NCBI GenBank assembly: GCA_900757865.1
Contig: CAAEPH010000022.1
Span: forward strand, 1 to 26,876
Origin: an uncultured Sutterella sp.
GTDB taxonomy: Bacteria; Pseudomonadota; Gammaproteobacteria; Burkholderiales; Burkholderiaceae_F
DNA length: 26,876 bases
Direction of reading: 5' to 3'
The notes beneath the pieces are model-generated. The model worked only from the letters and a program-made list of their open reading frames with translations. It was not told the DNA's origin and searched no databases. This document shows positions 1-7,008 of the stretch, piece by piece; position 1 is the stretch's first letter; the number at the start of each line of letters is the position of its first letter. The translations under genes were made by a program, and so were the position numbers.

Positions 1-1
1 G

Positions 2-580
2 AAAAAGTTTGAGGTGATTGGTCAAACGTCTGACGCTACCGTGGCCATGGGTCTTGCTGGATTAGGTGCAGATTTGTTGATCATGAGTATTCAGCCCGAA
101 GAGGTGGATACTCTGGCCTTTTTGAAAGGGCTCAAAGAACACTATCCCAACATCAAAGTTGTGATGCTTCTCAACGACATCCATCAAACGAGTCTCCTCA
201 TAGAGGCCATTCGTTTGGACGCCAATGGCTATTTGTTGCGTACGGTCACCGCACCGGAATTTGTCACGGAAATTGAGAAGATGTGTTTTGGTGGCATGGC
301 TGCTAGTGACAAACTAACGTCGGCTTTGGCGGAAAAATTACGTGTGGATAATTCTGCCAAAGATAACACCCGAGATCGAAGCACGCTCACACGTCGCGAA
401 TCTGAAGTATTGGCCTGTCTAGCCTCTGGTATGAATAATAAGGATATTTCAGAGTATCTCGAGATTAGTGATGGTACGGTTAAGGTTCACGTCAAGCATG
501 TTCTCAAGAAGTTGAAATTCCGTTCTCGTGTTGAAGTGGCTGTTTGGGCCTCAGAGCAAGGCTACAAAATAGAATCGTGA
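2..580 (+). CDS. NarL/FixJ-type response regulator with degenerate receiver, 5' truncated by window edge
   Basis: The reading frame is open to the left edge, so the N-terminus, including the acidic Asp pair of the receiver, lies outside the window. The C-terminus is a clear LuxR-type helix-turn-helix with LTRRESEVL followed by TVKVHVKH and SRVEVAVW, almost identical in layout to E. coli NarL/NarP, including the recognition-helix KVHVKH. The receiver is abnormal. The position of the phospho-accepting Asp is Ser (codon 86-88, in LLIMSIQP), the conserved Thr/Ser after beta-4 is Leu (VVMLLND), and the conserved Lys is Arg (GYLLRT). Family knowledge says all three are needed for phosphorelay signalling, so this is probably a phosphorylation-independent or ligand-driven regulator (inference). 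It ends before a weak terminator hairpin and converges on dcuB. NarL-family identity is firm; the target genes are unknown. Confidence 0.9.
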   Translation, partial: KKFEVIGQTSDATVAMGLAGLGADLLIMSIQPEEVDTLAFLKGLKEHYPNIKVVMLLNDIHQTSLLIEAIRLDANGYLLRTVTAPEFVTEIEKMCFGGMAASDKLTSALAEKLRVDNSAKDNTRDRSTLTRRESEVLACLASGMNNKDISEYLEISDGTVKVHVKHVLKKLKFRSRVEVAVWASEQGYKIES

Positions 581-611
581 CCCCGCGTTGAAAACGGTTT
601 TTATCCAACTG

Positions 612-657
612 AACCCGTCTATGATCCTGGTAAGGGAAAATGGGCGGGTTTTGTTTT
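612..657 (+). terminator. probable terminator of the NarL-like gene
   Basis: The arm AACCCGTC at 612-619 pairs with GGCGGGTT at 643-650 (one G-T pair) across a 23-base loop, followed by TTGTTTT. The large loop makes this only moderately convincing. Confidence 0.5.
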
Positions 658-799
658 GCTTGGAGTGTCTTATTCGTGAGCAAGGATCCGTTCACGGAGG
701 ATTGAGAAGATACCTCTCTTGAGGTAATGGAATTTTTTTGGAGTGTCGATCCATCATATGAGGGCGAAGTTTGGACGTGTTTTGTGCGCCGTTTTTATC

Positions 800-846
800 C
801 ATAATAAAAAACCAGCCTTGCTCATTTTTACTGAGACAAGGCTGGT
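800..846 (-). terminator. strong intrinsic terminator downstream of dcuB
   Basis: A perfect 10-bp stem joins ACCAGCCTTG (811-820) and CAAGGCTGGT (837-846), with an inner CTCA/TGAG extension. Read on the minus strand it is followed by a U-rich tract (complement of 801-810). It ends transcription coming leftward from dcuB. The rest of the gene-free stretch 658-800 shows nothing recognisable. Confidence 0.85.
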
Positions 847-908
847 GTGGTCCCCATTAATGCCTTTGAGTATGAGCTCAAGCTAACTCAAAGCGATATT
901 GTTATATG

Positions 909-942
909 GAAGGGAAGTGTTGATTAAAAGGCACTTCCCTTC
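909..942 (-). terminator. 11-bp perfect stem-loop just 3' of dcuB
   Basis: GAAGGGAAGTG (909-919) and CACTTCCCTTC (932-942) form a perfect 11-bp stem with a 12-base loop, 12 bases after the dcuB stop. The minus-strand sequence after it is not U-rich, so it is more likely an mRNA 3'-end stabiliser or a helper of the terminator at 811-846 than a terminator by itself. Confidence 0.55.
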
Positions 943-954
943 TTGTGGGCAGGT

Positions 955-2304
955 TTAGACAAAGCCAAACATCATGCCAATCAAGTAACCCGTAGCGGTG
1001 GCAACGAGGACGCCAATCAAGCCAGGGATGATGAAGGAGTGGTTAATCACAAAGCGACCAATGTGCGTGGTACCCGAGCGGTCAAACTGGATGGCCGCCA
1101 AGTCGGACGGATACGTCGGGAGAATGTAGTAACCGTAGCAAGCAGCGGAGCAGGCAACGATCAATCCAGGAGGTACACCGATTTGCAACGCAACAGGAAC
1201 GATGGTCGCGATAGCCGCAGCTTGAGAGTTCACCAACTTGGAGGTCAAGAGGAGAATCAACGCATAGGCCCAAGGATATTCACGAACCAAGTCTGTTAAC
1301 ACAGCTTTCAAGTCGTTCAAGTGGGAAGCAAACATCGTGTCAGCCATCCAAGCCACACCGAACACGGCTACGATAGCTACGCAACCAGCGTTGAACACAG
1401 GCGTCTTCGAAATGCTGGCAGCACGAGTCTTGCAGAAGATGACGATTAAAGCACCGGCAGCGAGCATGAACATCTGAATGATTAACGTCATCGAGAGGGC
1501 TTTCTTGCCGACGATAGGACGAAGTTCAGGGAACATACCGAAGAGGGCCACAATACCCACCGTGATCAAGAAGATCCACAAGGACCACCACTGTTCAGGG
1601 CGGAATTTCACCCCTAAGAGCGTTGTGGTTTCGCCATAGATGTATTGACGCTGTTCAGGATCTTGAATGAGCTTCTGGAACTCTTCGTCTTTGTCCAAAT
1701 CTTTGCCACGGAAAACCGAGTAGGTGGCCAAGGCAAACAAACCGACAATGGCGCCAGGGATCACAATGAGGAAGAGCTGCGCAAAACCGAAGGGTTCTCC
1801 ACCGACCTCATAGCCGTTTAAGAAGGTGATCATGGACACCGAGGCCACAGCAGCAGGCGAGCAAATGATACCCATTTGAGAGGCAATGGTTGAAGCGGCC
1901 ATCGGGCGTTCTGGACGAATGCCATTCTTGATAGCAACGTCGTAGATAATCGGGAGCATCGTGTAAACAACGTGACCCGTACCACAGAGAACGCAAAGGA
2001 ACCAGCAGAGGTAAGGAGCGAGATAGCAAACAAAACGAGGATGCTTTCTGAGTAGACGTTCGGCAATTTGCAACAAGCAATCAAGACCACCTGCGGCTTG
2101 CAGAGCGGCGGAGGCGCAAATAACGGACAAGATAGTCAGAATAACCCCAACCGGCGGTTTCCCTGGGGCAATGTGGAAACCAAACACCAAAATGATGAGG
2201 CCAATCCCACCAATCAGCCCGAGTGCCATACCTCCCTTTCGGGCTCCGTAAAACAGAGCAACCAAGACGATTGCTAGTTGAATCCAAAAATCAAAGCTGA
2301 GCAT
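955..2304 (-). CDS. dcuB: anaerobic C4-dicarboxylate transporter DcuB
   Basis: This 449-residue polytopic inner-membrane protein exchanges external fumarate, malate or aspartate for succinate during fumarate respiration. It aligns over its whole length with E. coli DcuB (446 aa): FYGARKGG near residue 20, LCGTGHVVYTMLPIIYDVAIKN around 105-125, RPERPMAAS, the cytoplasmic loop FRGKDLDKDEEFQK that suits DcuB better than DcuA, SKLVNSQAAA, and the C-terminal block YYILPTYPSDLAAIQFDRSGTTHIGRFVINHSF. The ATG has AGGAAG eight bases upstream. It is a single gene closed by a strong terminator and diverges from the fumarase gene. The upstream region holds an FNR-like box and NarL-like heptamers, matching the known activation of E. 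coli dcuB by FNR and repression by NarL. Assignment to DcuB rather than DcuA is likely, not proven. Confidence 0.93.
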   Translation of the reverse strand: MLSFDFWIQLAIVLVALFYGARKGGMALGLIGGIGLIILVFGFHIAPGKPPVGVILTILSVICASAALQAAGGLDCLLQIAERLLRKHPRFVCYLAPYLCWFLCVLCGTGHVVYTMLPIIYDVAIKNGIRPERPMAASTIASQMGIICSPAAVASVSMITFLNGYEVGGEPFGFAQLFLIVIPGAIVGLFALATYSVFRGKDLDKDEEFQKLIQDPEQRQYIYGETTTLLGVKFRPEQWWSLWIFLITVGIVALFGMFPELRPIVGKKALSMTLIIQMFMLAAGALIVIFCKTRAASISKTPVFNAGCVAIVAVFGVAWMADTMFASHLNDLKAVLTDLVREYPWAYALILLLTSKLVNSQAAAIATIVPVALQIGVPPGLIVACSAACYGYYILPTYPSDLAAIQFDRSGTTHIGRFVINHSFIIPGLIGVLVATATGYLIGMMFGFV

Positions 2305-2406
2305 GTTCTTTTCTTCCTGAGAAAAAATGAGGACATATCTAATTTTGCCTATATATTAGGTACAAGGGAGGACTATTTCTCATCTCTTTGATTTATGTTA
2401 TTGGAT

Positions 2407-2422
2407 TACCTATTTAGAGGTT
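2407..2422. promoter_or_regulatory. NarL/NarP-type 7-2-7 binding site
   Basis: TACCTAT-TT-AGAGGTT matches 13 of 14 fixed positions of the E. coli NarL/NarP inverted heptamer consensus TACYYMT-N2-AKRRGTA. It lies 103-118 bases upstream of the dcuB start. No binding data are available; the call rests on motif match plus a NarL-type HTH gene beyond dcuB. Confidence 0.55.
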
Positions 2423-2495
2423 ATTCTTTACAAAAGAAAAAGACTTTTATGGTAAAAATATGAGATACCATATTGAGATATTGAATCGATATAAC

Positions 2496-2509
2496 TTGAA
2501 TAAAATCAA
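2496..2509. promoter_or_regulatory. FNR/CRP-family box (FNR-like) in the dcuB-fumarase control region
   Basis: TTGAA-TAAA-ATCAA matches 9 of 10 positions of TTGAT-N4-ATCAA. Read toward dcuB, a weak -10 (TATGGT, complement of 2467-2472) lies 23 bases downstream, one base off the ideal class II FNR geometry. Toward the fumarase, TATAAT at 2525-2530 is only 15 bases away, too close for class II activation. Confidence 0.55.
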
Positions 2510-2759
2510 TAAAAATCAAATAGTTATAATTAAGTATCGTTATTACCTAAGATATAAATTATAAGGGTTAACCTGTACCTAGTAGTAGATATATAGAAAG
2601 TTTTGTAAGGGTGGTAGGATTTCTATAACTAGGTCAAAAGAATCTATCTTTTACCTAAAAAGTATTTTTAAAGGGATAAACTGAAGAGTATCGACTTTTG
2701 ATGGCCATGAGTTTGAAACTCGTGGCAACATATCATGGAGTTGTGAACAAAGTGTGAGT

Positions 2760-2777
2760 GTTTAACGATTGTTAAAC
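2760..2777. promoter_or_regulatory. 18-bp perfect palindrome upstream of the fumarase gene
   Basis: GTTTAAC-GATT-GTTAAAC is a perfect 7-bp inverted repeat with a 4-base spacer, about 55 bases before the fumarase start. It resembles an operator for a dimeric regulator. The cognate protein is not recognised. Confidence 0.45.
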
Positions 2778-2830
2778 GTCATGCTTCACCCCGTAAGCCA
2801 GATATATTTGGACTGGCCCATTGGAGATTA

Positions 2831-4369
2831 ATGGTTATGACAACATATATAAAACAGGACGATTTGATTGAGAGCGTTGCGGCAGCGTTCCAATACATCA
2901 GCTACTATCACCCGCAAGATTTTCTCGATCATATGGCGGCCGCTTATGCTCGGGAGGAAAGCCCAGCAGCCAAAGACGCGATTGGGCAGATTTTGGAAAA
3001 TTCTCGCCTCTGCCAATTAGGTAAACGACCGCTGTGCCAGGATACGGGTATGGCAGTGGTCTTCGTCAAAGTCGGGATGGACGTTAAGTGGGAAGGATTT
3101 ACTGGCTCTGTTGAAGATGCCATCAACGAAGGGGTACGTCGTGCGTATACCTACCCAGAAAACATCCTGCGCTTCTCTATGGTGAATCCGCCTGTCGGTG
3201 CTCGCAAAAACACGCGTGATAACACACCTGCCGTGATTCATTGGCAAGTGGTCCCAGGTGACAAGGTGGAGATCACAGTGGCAGCCAAAGGTGGTGGCTC
3301 CGAAAACAAATCGAAGCTCGTCATGATGGTGCCTTCCGATAACGTCGTGGACTGGATTGTTGAGCAAGTCAAGCATATGGGGGCTGGCTGGTGCCCACCG
3401 GGAATTTTGGGTGTAGGTATTGGTGGCACGGCTGAAAAGGCCACGTTGCTGGCTAAAGAAAGCCTCAACGAACCACTGGATATGTTGGAACTCTTGAAGC
3501 GTGGCCCACAAACGGAAGAAGAAAAGTTGCGCGTTGAGATCTACCATCGCGTCAATGAATTGGGTATTGGTGCCCAAGGTTTAGGTGGTGTGACGACCGT
3601 GCTTGATGTTAAGGTTCGTCTCTATCCGACGCATGCTGCCTCTAAACCCGTCGCGGTCATTCCGAATTGTGCGGCAACTCGTCATGCTCATTTTGTGCTT
3701 GATGGGACCGGTCCCAAATATATTGAACCGCCAAAGATTGAAAACTTCCCCGTCTTTGACTGGAAGCCGGATGTCACCAAGAGCAAGCGCGTCAATCTTG
3801 ATACGCTCACCAAAGAAGAAATTCAGTCTTGGAAACCGGGTGACACGTTGTTGTTGTCGGGTAAGTTGCTGACGGGACGTGACGCTGCTCATAAACGCAT
3901 TAGCGAAATGTTAGCTAAAGGTGAACCTCTGCCTGTGGACTTCCATGGCCGCGCTATCTATTACGTTGGGCCTGTAGACCCAGTGAAGTCCAAGGGTGAA
4001 GTAGTAGGACCTGCTGGTCCTACGACGTCCACCCGTATGGATAAATTCGTCGACATGATGCTCTCTGAACCGGTGGGGTTGGGACTTATGGTTGGTAAGG
4101 GTGACCGTGGTCCTGTGGCTCGTGAGGCTATCAAGAAACATGGCTCTGCCTACTTGATCGCCGTGGGCGGTGCAGCTTATCTCGTGTCTAAATCTATCCG
4201 CGAATCCAAGGTCTTGGCGTTTGGGGACTTGGGGATGGAGGCTATTTACGAGTTCACTGTGGAAGATATGCCAGTGACCGTAGCCGTTGATCATGACGGC
4301 AACTCTATCCATGTCGATGCTCCTATTTTCTGGGCTAAGAAGATTGCCGAGGAGAAAGCGAACAGCTAA
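2831..4369 (+). CDS. fumA: class I fumarate hydratase (fumarase, 4Fe-4S)
   Basis: The protein interconverts fumarate and malate in the cytoplasm. It has 512 residues, the length usual for single-chain class I fumarases of betaproteobacteria, with the alpha-type domain first and the beta-type (swivelling) domain after about residue 330. The three expected cluster cysteines are seen at Cys69 (PLCQDTG), Cys188 (GWCPPGILG) and Cys280 (IPNCAATRH). Other family blocks are GGGSENKSK (154-162), GLGGVTTVLDV (250-260) and, in the C-terminal part, GRAIYYVGP and GPTTSTRMD. GGAG at 2823 favours the ATG at 2831 or the in-frame ATG at 2837. A strong terminator follows. Paired with dcuB and a fumarate reductase subunit it suggests malate to fumarate flow for anaerobic respiration (inference). 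The symbol fumA is by family; fumB would be equally valid. Confidence 0.93.
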   Translation: MVMTTYIKQDDLIESVAAAFQYISYYHPQDFLDHMAAAYAREESPAAKDAIGQILENSRLCQLGKRPLCQDTGMAVVFVKVGMDVKWEGFTGSVEDAINEGVRRAYTYPENILRFSMVNPPVGARKNTRDNTPAVIHWQVVPGDKVEITVAAKGGGSENKSKLVMMVPSDNVVDWIVEQVKHMGAGWCPPGILGVGIGGTAEKATLLAKESLNEPLDMLELLKRGPQTEEEKLRVEIYHRVNELGIGAQGLGGVTTVLDVKVRLYPTHAASKPVAVIPNCAATRHAHFVLDGTGPKYIEPPKIENFPVFDWKPDVTKSKRVNLDTLTKEEIQSWKPGDTLLLSGKLLTGRDAAHKRISEMLAKGEPLPVDFHGRAIYYVGPVDPVKSKGEVVGPAGPTTSTRMDKFVDMMLSEPVGLGLMVGKGDRGPVAREAIKKHGSAYLIAVGGAAYLVSKSIRESKVLAFGDLGMEAIYEFTVEDMPVTVAVDHDGNSIHVDAPIFWAKKIAEEKANS

Positions 4370-4392
4370 TTAACTCACGCTGGCAATACCTG

Positions 4393-4434
4393 AGACCTCT
4401 ACGCGAATAGATGTTCAAGTAGAGGTCTTTTTTT
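4393..4434 (+). terminator. intrinsic terminator of the fumarase gene
   Basis: AGACCTCTAC (4393-4402) pairs perfectly with GTAGAGGTCT (4419-4428), followed by a run of T to 4434. Confidence 0.92.
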
Positions 4435-4835
4435 GTCGTTGTGTCGGCAGGCAGAAAACGCTATGAAGCAGAGGCAACGTGGGAGAATTCCAGATAGCAG
4501 GAGAGTGCTGGGGCCAGAATAGACGTTGAGTGAGGCGGAGCAAAATCTCTATTGATGCTACCGATTCGGGAGTCGATTCGGGAGTCCCCTCCAGTTGGAG
4601 CAGAGGTTGATGACCATTCTCTGAGGGCGAGTATTGATAGACGGGTTGATTAAATACAGCGGAGTTTATGACCAAATGACTGTTAATTGTTTGTGGAGGA
4701 TACGGGCTACATGTCGCGTGTGTGGCGGAAGCGAGATCACTTGTGTGTTTTTGAGGGTGTGTGCTTGAGGTTGGCTGGAGCGCTATATGGGGAAGCGTTT
4801 GGGTTGTCGTGCGTGTGTCGTGTTCAGCCAAAGAA
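4435..4835. other. gene-free stretch with a 12-bp tandem duplication
   Basis: No frame here looks like a real protein. The only structure seen is a perfect tandem pair of GATTCGGGAGTC at 4563-4574 and 4575-4586. A 138-codon minus-strand frame spans the region but runs into the fumarase terminator, has no recognisable domain and is probably chance. Confidence 0.5.
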
Positions 4836-4867
4836 AAGCCCTCTCAGATCTTGGCCTGAGAGGGCTT
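4830..4867 (-). terminator. intrinsic terminator of frdC
   Basis: The 12-bp perfect stem AAGCCCTCTCAG (4836-4847) / CTGAGAGGGCTT (4856-4867) has an 8-base loop; read on the minus strand it is followed by TTCTTT. It lies 29 bases after the frdC stop. Confidence 0.88.
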
Positions 4868-4895
4868 GAATGCGATTCGGAAAGAACCTTAACGA

Positions 4896-5735
4896 TTAGT
4901 TATGGTGGTACCAGGCGTCGTCAGCAGACAATTCGTAGCGCTGACCTTCCTGACCAGCCTGAACGAGTTCAGAACCGATAGAGTAGTTCTTCCAGGCGGT
5001 TAAAGTACCACAAACAATCATGGCTAAAGCAACAAAGAGCATCACCTTGCGGAAGCCCGAGCGATCACCAACACGTTCACGCTGGTCGATCAAATTGCTG
5101 TCAGGGGTCTTGTTAAAGAGTTCCCACTTAACAGCCAAGCGATAAAGACCAATCATGCCATGGAGTTCCGTGATCACGAGGAAGATGAACGTATAGAGCA
5201 TGCCCATGTGATAGGAATGAACCCCGATGAGGTTAGGATCGAAACCAGAAGGATTGAAGAGCATGGGCAACAAGTGGGTGAACACAAAGAGGAACAAGCA
5301 AGCGCCCGTCACAATCTGAACAACCCAAAGCGTGGTGTCTTCATGCTTGAGAAGATGCCAGTGAGCTTTGATATCACGGAATTGGTGATAGGAGGTGGGG
5401 AAGCGACGCAAGGCGCAGAAGGCATGCACGCAAACCGTTAACGTAATAAAGCCAACAAAGACAACGTGCATCCAGAGATGTTCTTCGCCGTCTAAGAAGG
5501 CGCCACCCGAGGTAGCGATTAAATTGGCAAACACGTCTTTACCGAAATTCACAGAACTGGTAAAGGCCATATGGCAGAAAAGGAATAACCCGAGGATTAA
5601 ACCACTAACGGACTGGGCAACGTCAAGGTAAGCCGTTTTGGGGCTTTGACGTTTAGCGTCTTTGAGACCAGCGCCCCACACGTTTTCCGTAGCTGTGGGG
5701 GTATTCGCATATTTGACTGAATCTGGGGTCGACAT
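4896..5735 (-). CDS. frdC: fumarate reductase dihaem cytochrome b subunit (Wolinella FrdC type)
   Basis: This 279-residue membrane protein anchors a succinate:quinone oxidoreductase and carries electrons from menaquinol through two b haems. It resembles Wolinella succinogenes FrdC throughout: SGLILGLFLFCHM, VHAFCALRRFPTSY, HEDTTLWVVQ and ELHGMIGLYRLAVKW. Four likely haem-ligand histidines are His55, His104, His154 and His192, and Glu190 stands where the E-pathway glutamate Glu-C180 lies in Wolinella. The ATG at 5735 is chosen because AGGAAG precedes it; a GTG 57 bases upstream would add a tail with no family counterpart. Compared with Wolinella (256 aa) it has a slightly longer N-terminus. 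Oddly, frdA and frdB are on neither side: a terminator lies just downstream and upp upstream. The promoter region has an FNR box at class II spacing. Confidence 0.92.
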   Translation of the reverse strand: MSTPDSVKYANTPTATENVWGAGLKDAKRQSPKTAYLDVAQSVSGLILGLFLFCHMAFTSSVNFGKDVFANLIATSGGAFLDGEEHLWMHVVFVGFITLTVCVHAFCALRRFPTSYHQFRDIKAHWHLLKHEDTTLWVVQIVTGACLFLFVFTHLLPMLFNPSGFDPNLIGVHSYHMGMLYTFIFLVITELHGMIGLYRLAVKWELFNKTPDSNLIDQRERVGDRSGFRKVMLFVALAMIVCGTLTAWKNYSIGSELVQAGQEGQRYELSADDAWYHHN

Positions 5736-5814
5736 GGAATAGCTTCCTATGAAATGAATCCGCTGACAGGGCGGTAAATAATGACAAGCCACTTTTTGGA
5801 TGGCTTTCTAAACT

Positions 5815-5863
5815 AGTGGGAATAATGCTCTTTTCTTGAAGACGGTAATTTGATAAATGTCAA
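5815..5863 (-). promoter_or_regulatory. FNR-dependent class II-like promoter of frdC
   Basis: TTGAT-AAAT-GTCAA (5850-5863) matches 9 of 10 positions of the FNR consensus. The minus-strand -10 candidate CATTAT (complement of 5822-5827) lies exactly 22 bases from the box, which places the box centre at -41.5 from a predicted start at 5815, about 80 bases upstream of the ATG. This is the geometry of class II FNR activation; the -10 itself matches only 4 of 6. Confidence 0.7.
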
Positions 5864-6020
5864 ATAAATTCAGGGTTTCAAGTCAAGAAAAATAGCAAAA
5901 AGATCAAAAATACGCAAATACACGTATGTTTAGGGGCGTGAAATAGAGTATTTCGTTGTAAATAAAGGGATAACCCTAATATAAATTGAAAAAGTATCGA
6001 TTGTGTTTGTGCGATAGGTA

Positions 6021-6052
6021 ATAAAAAAGCGACCACTCGAAAGTAGTCGCTT
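6021..6052 (-). terminator. intrinsic terminator of upp
   Basis: AAGCGACCACT (6027-6037) pairs with AGTAGTCGCTT (6042-6052) with one mismatch and a tight CGAA loop; the minus-strand continuation is U-rich (complement of 6021-6028). Just beyond, 6014-6020 reads TACCTAT on the minus strand, a full NarL heptamer without a partner. Confidence 0.85.
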
Positions 6053-6072
6053 CGCGCTCAAGGCCTTAATGC

Positions 6073-6723
6073 TTAGAGGGTACCGAACACACGGTCGCCA
6101 GCATCCCCTAGACCAGGCACAATGTAAGCGTGCTCATTGAGGTGATCGTCGAGCGCCGCAACATAAAGCTCGATATCGGGGTGTTTGTCACAGAAGACTT
6201 TAACCCCTTCTGGAGCAGCGACTAAAGCCATAAAGCGGATTTGTTCGCCTTTGACACCGCGTTCTTTGAGTTTATCGATAGCATAGGCTCCCGAATGCCC
6301 TGTAGCGAGCATGGGATCTACCACAATATAGTTGCTGTGCTCATTGCCTTTGGGGATACGAATCATGTATTCAACAGGGTTGGCATTTTCATCGCGTTGC
6401 AACCCGATGTGACCAACACGTGCTGCGGGCAGCAGAGCGAGCAATCCGTCAGTCATGCCGAGTCCTGCACGTAAGATAGGAATAATGATCGGATCTTTGG
6501 CAACGAGCAATGGTTGCATGGTTTTGCAGATCGGCGTTTCGATTTCCACGAGATGAGTTTCAAAATCCCGCGTGACTTCATATCCCATGAGCAGCGCAAT
6601 TTCATGGAGCAAGGTGCGGAAGTCTTGGGTATCCGTCCGGCGGTCACGCATCAACGTCAATTTATGTTCAATGAGTGGATGATCAACAATGTGAAGCCGC
6701 GGAAAGCGGGGATCGGTTCGCAT
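6073..6723 (-). CDS. upp: uracil phosphoribosyltransferase
   Basis: It salvages uracil to UMP using PRPP in the cytoplasm. The 216-residue protein matches E. coli Upp (208 aa) from HPLIEHKLTLMRD near the start to the GLGDAGDRVFGT end. The PRPP-binding segment reads IVVDPMLATGHSG, the ILRAGLGM block is intact, and the uracil-pocket region YIVPGLGDAGDR is present. The ATG at 6723 has GGAG eight bases upstream; the longer frame, which opens at a TTG at 6765, has no such site. It is transcribed alone, with its own terminator. Confidence 0.96.
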   Translation of the reverse strand: MRTDPRFPRLHIVDHPLIEHKLTLMRDRRTDTQDFRTLLHEIALLMGYEVTRDFETHLVEIETPICKTMQPLLVAKDPIIIPILRAGLGMTDGLLALLPAARVGHIGLQRDENANPVEYMIRIPKGNEHSNYIVVDPMLATGHSGAYAIDKLKERGVKGEQIRFMALVAAPEGVKVFCDKHPDIELYVAALDDHLNEHAYIVPGLGDAGDRVFGTL

Positions 6724-7008
6724 AAAGGAGTCTCCAAAATATGGGATCGAGGGAAAGTTGTTCAATAATTAACCCGACACTATAGACTTTCCTTGCTCGT
6801 ACGTCAAAGTCGGAGTTCATTTCAGCTGGGTTTTATGCTGTCTACTATGGAGTTTTGGTATCATGACGTTAGCCTAACAAGAGCTAAGACGTATGCGAGT
6901 TTTTCTTCATACCTGTCCCATCTGGCTCACTCCAACCCAATCCCACACCTCACATGGCCTTGATGCGTGTCCATTGGATTCTACGCTCATACGCTAGGGA
7001 GAAAAAAA

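Larger units (their letters stand above)
2305..2830. promoter_or_regulatory. AT-rich divergent control region between dcuB and the fumarase gene
   Basis: The stretch is 526 bp with no credible gene and is much richer in AT than the flanking genes. It contains an FNR-like box (2496-2509), a near-consensus NarL/NarP 7-2-7 site (2407-2422), an inverted heptamer pair with 3-base spacing (2346-2362), further TACCTA copies at 2544, 2576 and 2652, a perfect -10 hexamer TATAAT (2525-2530, plus strand), and an 18-bp palindrome (2760-2777) near the fumarase start. Confidence 0.75.

Noticed and set aside
943..1299. 118-codon plus-strand frame inside dcuB
   Set aside because: It is antisense to a well-conserved transporter, has a charged low-complexity composition and no domain.
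3017..3577. 186-codon minus-strand frame inside the fumarase gene
   Set aside because: A shadow of conserved fumarase codons; no ribosome site or family resemblance.
4415..4831. 138-codon minus-strand frame in the gap after the fumarase
   Set aside because: It runs into the fumarase terminator, is rich in Thr/Ser/Pro/His without pattern, and has no homology that I recognise.
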